Shown: positions 32,940-44,394 of the stretch, piece by piece
How the letters are laid out: each line of letters starts with the position of its first letter
Position numbering within the stretch: the first letter of the stretch is position 1
Origin: Atriophallophorus winterbourni
Taxonomy: Eukaryota > Platyhelminthes > Trematoda > Plagiorchiida > Microphallidae
DNA: 64,000 nt
Direction of reading: 5' to 3'
Assembly (NCBI GenBank): GCA_013407085.1
Contig: JACCGJ010013524.1
Coordinates: forward strand, 1 to 64,000
Program-made: the position numbers and the translations under genes
The notes under the pieces: model-generated
The model's input: the letters and a program-made list of their open reading frames with translations, nothing else
What the model was told of the DNA's origin: nothing
Database searches by the model: none

Positions 32940-33065
32940 AGAAGAGTAGAACCAATGTTTCAAGGCTCACTGAACCTGATCTTACTGTCTCCACCTGACG
33001 ATGGCGAACAGCCTGAAACCGGTATTGGTGTGTAAGGGATGGGGATGTGAGCACCACAATACTTT
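32940..33065 (+). ncRNA. Hammerhead-like motif, repeat B subtype 2
   Basis: CTGACGA (32995-33001), then TGGC-GAACA-GCCT with GGC/GCC pairing, then GAAAC (33015-33019) and ACC...GGT. Upstream TTTCAAGGCTCACTGAACCT and downstream GGGATGGGGATGTGAGC are shared with the - strand copy at 58.4 kb; the upstream part is also shared with the copy at 49.4 kb. The helix II sequence differs from subtype 1 while pairing is kept. Confidence 0.5.
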
Positions 33066-33069
33066 AATG

Positions 33070-36000
33070 TTTCTTGTCTTTTTCAATCCAGTGGTTTGTA
33101 ATCATCTGTGCGCGTGAGCACTGAGATGAAATGTTCAAAGTTGCTCACATTAGTGTGAGTTCTGAAGACCATCGCAAAGAACGATACACTATAATAAAGA
33201 TTTTTAAGTAACTCTACATTCTTTTAAGTCTTTAGTACTCTATATGGACTCTGAAATTCGTTTTAACGAATAAAGCTTTCTTCGTCTAAGGTTTATAAGA
33301 ATTTGTTATTTTCACGCTATATGAAAGATGAGTGCTGTATATTTTGCCATTAAAACGAATACATCACATTCACGAGGGGACAACAGAAATTTTGTCAGCG
33401 CAGTTGAGGTGAGAAATTCATTCACACAACATTCAGGATGGTGTAAATTTGTTCTCTGTATCACCGCATCATCATTTTATTGGCGCACAATGGACTCCCG
33501 AGTTAAGGCCAGGTAATCGAATAGCATAGTTTGAACTGAAGCTGTGATTCTTGTGTGGAATAATTTCTGTAAGCATTGATTGATTTAATTCTATGGCCAT
33601 ACGGAATGGTTCTCTGGAACGGTGATTAGAGTTTATCATTATTTAATTTTGAGGATAATATTCCGTTTTCACCGTAAGTGTCAACTTACCAAATTTTATT
33701 GTCAGATGATGGAATAATACCACCTTCAAGATATGTGAATCTCTCACAAAGTTCATCTGCTCTCCCGCTGGTGGCTGCGTGGTTTTCATTGAGCAGCTCA
33801 CCCTCGATATCCTGTTTAATATCCAATTCGAAGTTATTTTTCACGTGATAGTTCCAGTTCCTAATTAGGTCCTAATGTTGACTCCTTGTTTCAAACATAT
33901 AGCGGGGTAAATCCTTTCGGGTTATGAGCGTTACCAATACAAAAGACAAGAACAATCCGGCACAGGTTACGATGCTAAACTGTTTGGAATTTTTTTTATC
34001 AAACTCTCGATTTAGCAATGGTTCCTAGTTCAACTGCGTCCATTTTATAACAGGACGAACATTCCTCAGACACCATTTTCAGCATGCAATCACGTACTGT
34101 GTAAGCGGTGAAAGGTCCGCCGGAATAATTAATCTTTTATACGAAAGGAAAATCACACAGAAGTCGCTAATCAACGGTTTTAAACTCTGTTATATGTGAG
34201 TTTCGAACAAACTAAGCACCCTATTGCCAGTACCAGATTAAAAATGACCGATTAGATTCAACAGAAAATCTTTTGTTTTCTTTTTTATGCTATGAACACT
34301 ACTCATTTGGAGAGCGTGGTACAATGACCATTTGATTAATCCATTCTGTCACCTTCTCCGTTAAATGGGAGCATTTTTACTTCATATGCGATTATTATAA
34401 TCGCAAAGATACTTTACTCCTAACATACAATTTCGTTCCTTGATCCTCTCAACATCAACCACAGTTCTCAAGTGATGGCTAAAGCTAACATCTCAAAATA
34501 CACTCTTGATGTGTACCTAATTTTAGGGTTCATTCAATTAAATTTTGTGACTTCTCTTGGTGATATATTTAGTTAAATTTGTTAGCAGATCTTTACTTGG
34601 CCGTACCATGTTGATCATCTAAATTTGAAAGTGCCTTTATGTTATTTTGTGCCCATCACTGCTTATCAAGGTCCCTTTCTGCTAAAATTCGACATCACCC
34701 ATCAAAAATATGGGAATTGTATTGGCCCTACGTAACCGTGGAGAACAGAATCGGGAAATAGTAAAAACTTGTAAGCTTGTAAACTATTTGAATTCGTTAT
34801 CATCTATGTGGACATGTACAGAGTGATTCGTGCAATAAACCAACATGGCATTTCTAGAAATTGGCACTGTTAATACTGTAATCTAGCAACGAATTGTTAA
34901 AACAAGACAAACCGCATTTTAGATTACCCAAACACAGCAAAATATTCAATGAGTTCTCACTTTTGGTCCTGCAGGTATTTTAGCGCAGTCTTCCATTATT
35001 TGGCCACATCCTGGACGAGGGAATTCTCACTGATTGGTTGTTCACCTACACTAGCGAGACTTTATCCATGCCCGAATAATCCTCATTGGTAGAGCACTTG
35101 TATATTGACAGGCTCTTCTTTATTTTGATACGCATGGCTGTGTTCAGAAGTACCCTGCATAGTTCATTCTCCATTCATTAACCTAAACATAATATTAACA
35201 ACAAAATATTCTAATTTGCCTTTCAAATTTTCTTTATTTATTTTATTTGCAATTTCAACACGATAGATGATCGAAACGGAATTACCCGTACAAATGATCG
35301 AGTGACAAAGGAAATTGTGTTGATCTAGTGATTTGTCGATGGAATTTGATTGAAAATATTCGACGGTGAACATAAATCAATTTTGGTAGCTCAGAATCAA
35401 CGATTGACTTCTCAGCTGTCGGATGAGAAAGAAGCTCAGTTCAACAGCAATAGCATGTTACCTTGAGTATGACCTCTCCGACGCAACTTTGTGATCAGCC
35501 AAAATTACCAAAGCATAGTGAAGATTCGTTCGTGATAAAGAAGTGATCCATGTCATATAATGTCAAAGTCAATATAAGAACCGCTGCATTCGTTCCTGGT
35601 ACGTTAGATTCCGGAAACCACATGCGATGATATATTCTATTATGCAGTAGAATTTACATTTTGAGACACAAATTCTAAGCTTGTGACACGTTTCGTGGTT
35701 TGGATAATGTAGGATTTTATTATCGTCAGCAACGTTGCAACATACCCAGAATTTGAGAAGCACACTTACAAACGAACTCAAAATGCATGTTTTATTCAGG
35801 CTGTAGCAAACCAAGACTCAAAAATCCTTTTCGGCTTGCCCAGGACCCAATTGTATTTCCAAATGAGACCGTGGATGTTTGATGTTTATTAGCCACGAGT
35901 GGTAATCACTAGTTTTCGGATAATATGCAGAAAATCCACCCAACGACCTAAAACAAGATCTAGAGGCACCAAAACGATTGATGAGGACAAACGCGGACCT

Positions 36001-36215
36001 CCGAAAATTCGGCTTTCGGAATTATCGCATTAGATAGGTTCAAACAACAGCCTCCTTGGAAGCAGAAGTAGATGGACAACGTCATCCGCTATCAACCAGT
36101 TAAACTCGGTCAAACGAGCCCAGCGTCGTTAGGGCTTAAATTGAAACGGTTGGTAAATCAAACTGAAGGGGCAACCGGTAGGAACATATCGAGAAGAGAT
36201 TTTTGTGGTAACGTG
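33070..36215. other. Intergenic, no gene recognised
   Basis: More than 3 kb of AT-rich DNA. The longest open frames (for example 35569-35814 on the - strand) lack any motif, partner copy or splice pattern. No RNA gene is seen. Confidence 0.5.
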
Positions 36216-36470
36216 GTTTGGCCATACAAGATTGGTGTGTTTTTCTATTTGTCATGTGCGTAATAAACGTGTTTGCCGATTGGTTTTCTTTTGGGCTGTG
36301 GGATTCGTGGGTGAACGCGATCAGCGTTGGAATGGTTGATCTCAAAAACGTGTACGTGTGTGAAACGCCAGCTGAAACGTGGTTAATATCGCATTGAGTG
36401 GCCTCGGAGCCTGTGCAAACAAGCTAATGAACTTTAGGATCTGGAACGCGTTTTCATTCGATTAACCTGG
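36215..36470 (+). repeat. Repeat C (LTR-like), copy 1
   Basis: It shares GCGTAATAAACGTGTTTGCC and a GGGATTCGTGGGTGAACGCG block with 53025-53340 and 60150-60420. Each copy has AATAAA in the same place, suggesting a poly(A) signal inside an LTR. No TG...CA ends were identified and no associated gag-pol is seen here. The class is therefore uncertain. Confidence 0.6.
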
Positions 36471-36749
36471 CTCAATCGCTACAAATCCTCACGCCCTACA
36501 ATATTTCGTTGTCTTGATAATTTGCAGCAAATTGAATTTTTGACATCTTAATGGTAGCTTATTCGTCATCGACTATCTACGAAGATCGTTCAAATCGCTT
36601 TGCCCATCTGATACAGCTTTTGCAGCAGTTGAAAGTGGTCATTTCAATAAAAATTCAGATATTTCCAGATAGAAAGTGCGGATACTAGCTCCTTCATCAA
36701 CCAGTCGTACAACATCATCAGCAATGTTGGCACTCCGTCGCGATATTCA

Positions 36750-37335
36750 CAGAAATAAGGCGTTTTACAAAACTTTTTGGATAACCGTCGTCAATTAGCC
36801 TTTGGCTCGCTTGTACCTGGACTAGCTGCTAAACCATATGAAGAACGTTTGAGGATTCTCAATCTTTTTGACTTTCGCTGTCGTCGACTAAGAGGTGACC
36901 ACAAACTGATGTACAATATTATGCACGTCCCTAACCATCCCTTGTCCAAACTTTTCACACGCTCGCCACCCCGTGCCAGTCGGAAACATGAACTTACAGT
37001 GTTTATTCCCACTTCAAGACTGAACTGTCGAAGATATTCCTATGCTGTACGTGTAAGTTTTACATGGAACACCCTCCCCTCCACTGTTACACACTCAGCC
37101 AACCTGGATATTTTTAAAGCTAATTTGGACAAATACTTGAGAGACAACCCAAACTTTGATACGATTTACACTACATGAGTTTTCCTGTTCTTCTTTTTTA
37201 TTGTATATACCTCATAACTCCATCCTATGGTTATTGTTAAGCTAAATGCTTTTTAGACCATTACAACTTTGAATCTTTCGTCGCTGCACAGGTGTTCTAT
37301 CTTATGGAAAATGGAGCAAGATATGGAGCTAAAGA
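36750..37335 (+). pseudogene. PLE reverse transcriptase fragment (+ arm) interrupted by a CR1 3' end
   Basis: Two PLE pieces, 36755-36815 (GCGTTTTACAAAACTTTTTG, then CCTTTGGCTCG) and 37266-37332 (TCTTTCGTCGCTGCACAGG), are near-identical inverted copies of 37850-37797 and 37770-37705. Between them lies a CR1 family C 3' end instead of the 25 bp present in the other arm. The arm ends at 37335 where the sequence switches into the - strand RT copy. Confidence 0.75.
36816..37265 (+). mobile_element. CR1 family C, 5'-truncated copy inserted in the PLE
   Basis: The frame 36777-37178 holds AAKPYEERLRILNLFDFRCR, SRLNCRRYSYAVRVSFTWNT and FKANLDKYLRDNPNF, uninterrupted to the stop at 37178. The start of this open frame (36777-36815) is PLE sequence read in phase, not CR1. 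The 3' UTR ends ...ACAACTTTGAA directly against the PLE, matching the tails at 29.4 and 42.4 kb. About 25 bp of PLE are missing at the insertion point, implying a small target deletion. Confidence 0.8.
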
Positions 37336-37852
37336 CTTGTCTTAGATGAGCGGAAGAGTATCGTAGTACAGCATCTGTATCGATAGGATTCCGGTAGACA
37401 GAAGTTTTTATTTTCCCGTCTACATTTTGTGCTAAACAGTCCAAAAATGGAAGATTGCCTGAGCAAGACTCAACTTCCTTGGTGACCGTAATACGTGGGT
37501 CTATTTCATTTAAATATTTGAAGAATGCCTCTAACTGATCTCGCTTGATGATAACAAATGTGTCATTAATATAGCGCTACCACAATTTTGGCCTGAGACC
37601 TTCATTGTTAAGGGCTTTGTTCTCGAAATGTTCCATATACATGTTCGCACGTACTGGAGATATCGGTGAACCCATCGTTAACCCTTCTTTTTGTCTATAT
37701 AATTGCTCATTAGCTCCATATCTTGTTCCATTTTCCATAAGATAGAACACCTGTGCAGCGACGAAAGAGACCGTAAACAGGCGCACCGTGAAACGAGCCA
37801 AAGGCTCATTGACTACGGTTATCCAAAAAGTTTTGTAAAACGCCAATTGATG
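37336..37852 (-). pseudogene. Penelope-like element reverse transcriptase
   Basis: The - strand reads AFYKTFWITVVNEPLARFTV, VFYLMENGTRYGANEQLYRQ, KEGLTMGSPISPVRANMYM and EHFENKALNNEGLRPKLW. A stop follows, then RYINDTFVIIKRDQLEAFF, LPFLDCLAQNVDGKIKTSVY and DAVLRYSSAHLRQ. GLTMGSPISP and the LPFLD block are PLE hallmarks; PLE RTs are related to telomerase. The catalytic RYVDDT block reads RYINDT, so the first aspartate is Asn, and a TAG precedes it. Sequence N-terminal to 37852 in this frame is antisense of the endonuclease piece. The copy is dead. Confidence 0.87.
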
Positions 37853-37869
37853 AAGGTAAAATACCCGTA

Positions 37870-38401
37870 AGAAAAATCGGAGAAAAATTGGCGAGATACA
37901 GTTCGCATACCTTACGTAAAATGCACATCTGAAGCGATACTTAGAATCTTGAACCAGGCGGCCATACGCGTGACTTATAAGAAAGGGAAAACTATCCGTT
38001 CGGTTCTGATGCACCTCAAGGATGAGACACCGTTATCTAGCGTCAAGAACAGCATCTACAGAATCAACTGTAAGGACTGTTCTGGTGTTTACATAGGCCA
38101 GACTTCCAGGGAAATTCACACCAGAATCGAAGAACACCGAAAGCGTGTACGGAAACAGCCCCGGGATGCGGGGGAATATCAATCCCTTATTCGTGATTCC
38201 GCCTTGGCGGAGCACGTTTTAGATACGGGCCACAGCGTCGATCTAGACAATGTGGAAATATTAAGACGCGGTATTAAACCGTATAGCGAACGCCTACATG
38301 CGGAGGCGGTCGAAATTGCGAAGGCAGGTCCACTGGCAGTCAATAAGGTGTATGGGGTAGAAATCTCCACAATCTGGCGCTTGGCACTGCTGCGACGGTA
38401 A
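37870..38401 (+). pseudogene. PLE GIY-YIG endonuclease domain
   Basis: The + strand frame reads RIPYVKCTSEAILRILNQAA, then NSIYRINCKDCSGVYIGQTS and REIHTRIEEHRKRV. It continues with SALAEHVLDTGHSVDLDNVE and an EAVEIAKAGPLAVN end. The spaced Cys pair before GVYIGQT is typical of PLE GIY-YIG domains, which are normally fused after the RT and nick the target DNA. Here the domain lies on the opposite strand from the RT, so an inversion separates the two halves. From the second block on, the frame is open to the stop at 38401. Confidence 0.87.
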
Positions 38402-38800
38402 ATAGTTATTATTCACGTTATACCTACTAGTTAATTAGATTATTGTTTTTCTTCAAAAATAGGTTAACCTTAACCCCGTTAGTTATGTACTTTTACGCAT
38501 GTGGACCGCCGTGTCAACTGACCTTGACCGTGTTCACTTGTATCAGATTGATATGGATACACATTAGTAGGAAAATCGACCACTGATCCTGGTCATTCCT
38601 ACGAGACGTGACACACGGTAAGCGTACTATAGGCTGTTTAGCGGTAAGGTCAAATAAGTGGTGGTGGGTTGACCGCTACTTAATCATGTTCCCTGTCCTG
38701 ACTATCACCCTTGGTCTGACGAAGCTTCTGTGTCAGAAGTAAAACGTTACCCAAAAACTACTCTAACCGATTCCACTCAAATTTCTTAGCATTATGAATA
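38402..38800 (+). repeat. PLE 3' region with hammerhead-like motif (type A)
   Basis: This non-coding stretch after the GIY-YIG stop is repeated after the decayed GIY-YIG at 47.9-48.3 kb (shared CACTGATCCTGG, CACCCTTGGT/CACCCTTGTT, CTCTAACCGA). Near its end CTGACGA (38716-38722) is followed by a seven-pair hairpin (38724-38730 with 38734-38740) and AAAAC, where the hammerhead consensus has GAAAC. TTGGT before the core can pair with ACCGA at about 38768. Helix III is not evident. Confidence 0.6.
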
Positions 38801-38904
38801 CACGATCGGTCCCAAACATATTCCACTCGATAGTTCAGTCAAGTTGCTCAGAATGCCATGATCGTTTGTGTAATAGCGTGATCGAAATTTTATTTTGGGG
38901 TCAG

Positions 38905-39172
38905 ATGAACAACTCATAGTGGTGGATTCGCCGACCCAGGTATTTTGTCTCGGGTGCGTGTGTATGACTGGGTGGCGAAATCAATTCGGAACATTCACGT
39001 TCGTTCGCTTTATGTTTTATACAGTTCGAATACGAATTTCATTTTGTTTGTATGGAATGTTATTTTAAGAAGAGGAGGCTGTTACGATTCCTTTTTTGGC
39101 TTAAGGTGCACAACATGAGTTGTTATTATGCTGTTTGAACCTAGTATCTCTTGTAGAAATCTCCATTTGATC
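38905..39172 (-). pseudogene. Decayed CR1 family A fragment (ORF1 tail/RRM-like region)
   Basis: It matches 3235-3570 of the long family A copy in order: ACTCATAGTGGTGGATTCGC, then a TACGAATTTCA block, GAGGAGGCTG and ATCTCTTGTAGAAATCTCCA. Several internal deletions are present, including the stretch around 3380-3460. Much older than the copy at 20.3 kb. Confidence 0.75.
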
Positions 39173-39859
39173 TCCGTTAGATCTTCCTTTTTGTCGGTAT
39201 TACAAGTTCACACAACTGTTGTTGTTTTGTACGCTTACCACATGCTAAAAGTTCCTTCAAAGCTAGTAAACATTCATATATGATTAAACCTGTCGGATGA
39301 GGTTAATTGTAGTTAATCCATTGTGATTTTTGAAGCCAACTGTTATTCCGTATTACACATACCCATCATCGACTACAAATCCCGTTAGATGGCTGCAAAA
39401 TCAAATGTTCGTGGAAACTCTTATTATTAACAATTGATCTGCGAGAAACAGTTAAAGTCTCCGATCGTCTGGCAATGTGTTACTAGCTTGGACACGGCCG
39501 AGCGATTTCGCTTTGTCAATCAATCACCACTGTGTTTTCATTTCCGTGTATTAAAACTAGACCGATAGTAACTTCTTGAGCCTACAGTTGTTCCACGTTC
39601 GCGTATCGATTATACTACGATCTGGTTGAGTGACATTCGCTCAGCCTAAAATCCTTATCATATCGATTTTATCGATCCACTCGATAGCAGCGCGCCTAAG
39701 CTCGGCGGCCGAATGCTTCATAAACATAAATCAATAACACATCAATATGAACGGAAACACATGACTGCTTCTAATATTTTCGCTTGATTGATATACTGAA
39801 AGATTATCGCTCATTTATTCGGACAGACGGAGAGCTTGACCGGAGCCGTTGACAAGAAA
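39173..39859. promoter_or_regulatory. Upstream region of the four-exon gene
   Basis: No coding frame. A GC-richer patch (CGCGCCTAAGCTCGGCGGCC, about 39692-39711) stands out. An AG acceptor with a pyrimidine-rich approach (TTTATTCGGACAG ending at 39826) lies 33 bases before the ATG. It could end a 5' UTR intron or be a spliced-leader acceptor. No TATA box is assigned. Confidence 0.35.
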
Positions 39860-42800
39860 ATGGCAGAAACGGAACAATTAACAAACCAGGTAAGTTTTTT
39901 TCGTTTTAATGTTGTACAAAATGATAAAAACAATGAAACAAAGCAATAATTGATTAAATTAAACTTGTTTTAACGTAATTTAAACTCAATGAAGTTATAT
40001 AATTTACCTGTTATTTCGATGATTACAATTGTCGGAACCGAGTGATTATAATTTTGTAGATTCTCAGGTTGTATAATTCGATCCATCACAAAACAGCATC
40101 CCTTTATATTCCTTTGCATTTTGAGAAACAGAATGCTAATTTAATGCGTGAATTAAGGCTGGTAGCTATTTTGTTAATGTATATAGAGCTTCAGTAGAGT
40201 TGATTATATCCTTTGGGAGATGGCATTGGATGAAATTTTGTTGCAAACATTGCATGATAAACAGTTGTTTGGTAAAATGAGTCTTGCAATAACGATGTGG
40301 ATATAATTGTACAATTTAGATTCTGAGTTTTGTCAGATGTACTAAATCTGGTTAGCATCATGGTCACATTTATTCAATGTGTTTACAATCATTTTTCAGC
40401 ACGTTACAATTTCCCCGAATCGTGTTGTAAGTTGAATGTGTTATCGATTTTTATATAAAACAAAATACAATGTGAATTCGCGCATCTGGTTTAACGATTT
40501 ATATTTCTTCGAAAAAAAACGCACACATTTTTGAACTGGAAAATAGATTGTTGATCTAAAGTCTTAAATTAAATTTAACAACACCCACTGTTTGTCAGGA
40601 ACTTAGAAAATTGATTATCGTAAAATAAAAGAGAAATATTTTCTTAAAATTATTTTTCCAGTAGCTAATGGTGAATATGAAACCGAACTAAGTTTCGCAG
40701 AACGATTTTTTGTAGCTAATCAACACAATGAGTAAATTAATAGATGAAAATGAAAAATGAAAGGAAACTGAAGACCCTAGACGATCACTGTATCAACATA
40801 CTAATCGATCAACATCATTCAATTGTATACAGACGATTCAGGTGCTAAGAAAATACCTCGATTTGAAAAGTTGTTGTGTTCTGTTTTTATCGCATTTCGG
40901 ACTCCAGAAGCAGCCTCTTATTTGAAGTTACAATGTGCATTCAAGTCATTTGCTATTCAAAACGGCTCTAGATATCATGCAAATTTGAGGGAGCTTAGCA
41001 TGTTTGTTGTTCTTTGAAAGCTACTCGCGATAGGTAAAGTCCATTCCAATATTCACTGTGTGCATACTCTGATCGGGAACTTTTCCAAAATTTCACGATG
41101 AAACAACAAAATATCGAATAAGATATTTTTTAAGTACGAGTATTCGTAGAAGTGATTACTAGGCGTCATGTATACAGGTGGTATCCTGGCTGTCAAAACA
41201 AAATTGTTACTGCTCAATTAACCACCACTTCTCAGGTCCAGTCTGATGGTATTCAACAGATTTAAATATTGTGGCGTAATTTGATTTGTGGTCTTACATG
41301 ATTAAGAGTCGGTTCCCCGACTGGTTCATCTTGTTTAATTACTGGTGAGAAATTTCATTTACTGACCCAAATCTGATTTCAATTATTTTAGCTTGACAAC
41401 AACTGACACAATCGGTATAGGAAATTCAAAACAAATTTTCGTTACCATGTGAACCAACAACCCAAAATTTACAAATTCTTGCAGCCGCATCCGTCAGACG
41501 AATCAATGTTCTGAAATCATTTCGCTCGAGTATATTATGTACTGCACTATTCATATATTGTGGTGTTCATATCCCTTATTTCATAATTAACTTCAATTAC
41601 TTCACCAGGTTGAACAATCACCTGATACTACAGGCAAGGAAACACCTCTATGTACTCCAAATCGAACATCTGCTAATGAAGCACAAACGGACTCTGCTAA
41701 AGGGGAATCATTATCGAGCAGCACTACTGCTAATAACAACCACAATAATAACAATATCACCAATGCCAACGTCAATGGCAATGCTGTATTTGAGCATTTA
41801 GCCTCGGAAATCTCCAAGGTCGCCGCTGCACTATATTTGCTGAAGCAGTTACCGAATTTGGATCGCGCAGTCCCAACAGAATTTCTGAATTATTTTCAAC
41901 GAAAAAAAGAAACCCCAAGTTCTAGGAACCTTCTGAACCAGTCAATGAGTTCAGGAAGTCCAGCAAGAAAAGTCCCACCGAATTTCCCCGCTAGCGTCCC
42001 GTTGCCAGCATCGAGCTCTCATGGTCCATTTATTCGCTTGGTAACCAGGGGCCACAGGACCTTGGTTCATCTCGGCCAATTGGTCGGGATTCTCGATGAT
42101 AGGTCTGGATTTCTGCTTCAGCGTGTGGTGAGCTACGATCCGAAACGGGTTCAATTGCAATTGCTCGCAGAATTGAAACCTGCGGACATTTTGCATCTGA
42201 CAGAATCAAAACTTCAGCAAATTGCCCAAAATGAAAAGCGTGCTAAGACAAAGAGTTTGTTGTCGAGTGTCGTTTCTACAGCCGATACACTGGAATACGA
42301 GAGACGGTAAATATTCATGCGAAAGTTAACATTGTTGTTTTGAAAATCACTTTCTGCCAAATTTATTTAGACATGCTTGATTTGAATGAGACACATATGG
42401 ACATTTTAAAGCATATAAGTGATATTAACACGTCTTTATAGTTGATAATTCAAAGTGATTCAAAGTTGTAATGGTCTAAAAAGCATTTAGCTTAACAATA
42501 ACTTTTGGATTTTCATTATCATCAAATAGAATTTTCAGTCACCAGTAGCCCTTTAAAGTGTGAAAAACTTTACGGACAATTAGAATCAGATGCCTCAACC
42601 AGCATATTAGATTAAACGGCAGTAGGTTTACTTTTTCGGTGGCAAAAAACTGCAAATCCACCTTACATTACAATTGAAACTTAGAGGTGTAACTGAGGAT
42701 CCGTTAATGAAATCAATAAACATATGTACATTCATGTGGGTTGGAAATTATAACTCCATGTTGCTTTTACAGCGTGGCTGATGTACCATCGCGATGCAAT

Positions 42801-43805
42801 GATCTCACCAGGAGTCATGGTCCGGTTCTCACAACTCCTGGATTGGTTCTGATTCGCGCGGAGCAAGTACGCGAGCTGGGCATCATAAGTGATGACCCGA
42901 GCGAATTTGAGTCCATGCCACCGTCGGAATGGTGCAAAGAGATCAAGGAAATTCAAAGGGAGCAAGAGATGAACCACATGTCAACGAAAGTAACGAAAGA
43001 ATTTCTAGAGTCGACTCACGCCGAGTCCAGTTCACAATCTGCGAACGTAATCTTGGGAAACGAACAACAAACGCCTATTAATAAGACCAAGACCACTGGT
43101 GGTCAAGCAAGAGTAGCTGTTGCGACCGGAAGTAATGAAGCCTCGGACGACACAAAGAACGACCATGCTCAACAATCTGATATTAACAAGTCTAAGGGTT
43201 CTGGCCGCAAGCGAAGGATCTATCGCAGGAGAGGCGGAAAGAAGCCGGAGACAATTGCGAGTGAGCAACCAAAGGCTAATGCTCAAAACGTAAGTATAAT
43301 ATCCTTGTGTCCTACATAACTCAAATTCAGTTTTTAAATACTATTTACCGTAGCCTAAAGGCCGTCGTTGAAAGTAATAGTTTATGATTAATTGGTAAAG
43401 TAACTTTACTGAAAGAGTAGCTTAGATGGGTGTGGTTTGGCTACTAGCTCCGTTCATTGTTAGTCGTGTGTGATGACTGTACAACACAGATAATCGTATA
43501 TTCGTCCGACAAATGCCGAATGTTACCTCGCGCATTCTCTGTTTCAGCCAACCGCACAAAACCAACCGGCTATCGCGCCAGCTAATCAGAATGTTGCCAC
43601 CGCCCCACAGACCGCGAACACACATCAAACTTGTCACGAAAAAGCTGTTGTTACATGCCAACAGGCGGAGCATGCTGTTTGCACTTGCCATCAGCGGCGC
43701 ATACCAAGAGGATCGAATTATGAATATCGTCAAAGTAACATGAATAGAAGGCCACGAAATTGGAGCTATTGCTACGGACGACACGCCAGATGCCAACATT
43801 ATTAG
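39860..43805 (+). CDS. Four-exon host gene, protein of about 500 residues, family not recognised
   Basis: Exons 39860-39889, 41609-42306, 42773-43289 and 43548-43805 join in phase: 30, 698, 517 and 258 bases total 1503, ending at TAG. All introns are GT-AG with good donors (GTAAGT, GTAAAT, GTAAGT) and pyrimidine-rich acceptors. The protein starts MAETEQLTNQ and has a low-complexity Asn/Ser stretch. A probable helical region follows (FEHLASEISKVAAALYLLKQ), then a conserved-looking core (LVTRGHRTLVHLGQLVGILD to about TADTLEYERR, running into exon 3). An acidic segment precedes a strongly basic stretch (GSGRKRRIYRRRGGKK) that could be a nuclear localisation or RNA-binding signal. The C-terminus has four Cys residues among His/Gln (TCHEKAVVTCQQ, VCTCHQRR) and an Arg-rich end. 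I cannot name the family; a nucleic-acid-binding role is a guess. Flanking DNA is repeats. Confidence 0.82.
42448..42503 (-). mobile_element. CR1 family C 3' tail in intron 2
   Basis: Fifty-six bases, TTCAAAGTGATTCAAAGTTG followed by TAATGGTC and AGCATTTAGC, match the last bases of the elements at 29.4 kb and 37.2 kb almost exactly. No upstream element sequence is present. It is either an extremely 5'-truncated insertion or the trace of one, within intron 2 (42307-42772). Confidence 0.78.
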
Positions 43806-44394
43806 AAACGCTGTTTGTTCCGTAGAATAGTTCGGCGTTTCCATTTATGCATTTCTGCTGACAAAGCATTTAACTCTGTTTTGTACTGTTTTGGTTGTTG
43901 TGTTTCAGATTTGTTAGCTAATACATTCAAACTTGATAGTTTATACGTTTATACGACAAAAATTTTACACCTATTAAGCATAATGCAATTTGATATTAGA
44001 CGAACCACTAGCTTGTCAATCTTCCGACGCTTGTTCAACTCATTATCCATGTGTTCGTCCTGTCTCGCATACGCATACATACAACCATGAAACTATCCCA
44101 ATTCGGTTGATGAATATCGATTTTCGTCGAACCGAAGTGTGTTTCTACCCCACCGTTGGGGCGGTGTCAAGTTCAGGGCGAAGCGAGTTTACTGGCGCGA
44201 GAGACAGTAGCATGACAGGCAGGGTTGTTGTAAAACTAACCAATATTCGATGCTCGAGTCGAAAATTCGTGAAATAAAGTGCGACCAAATGGTTATTAAT
44301 TATAACGAACTTTACGCGTTAATTAAAAGCAATAGGTTCGATTGGTCCTAATTCGTTTAAATTAGTGACTTTTACGTGATCCGTGGTTTAATTC
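43806..44394 (+). other. 3' UTR and downstream of the four-exon gene
   Basis: No coding motif is seen after the TAG at 43803-43805. An AATAAA at 44273-44278 is a candidate poly(A) signal, giving a 3' UTR of about 470-500 bases. The short open frames in this stretch have no known domain. Confidence 0.5.

Noticed and set aside
37853..38014. First 54 residues of the - strand frame that continues into the PLE RT
   Set aside because: This part is the reverse strand of the GIY-YIG piece and is read by chance in phase with the RT.
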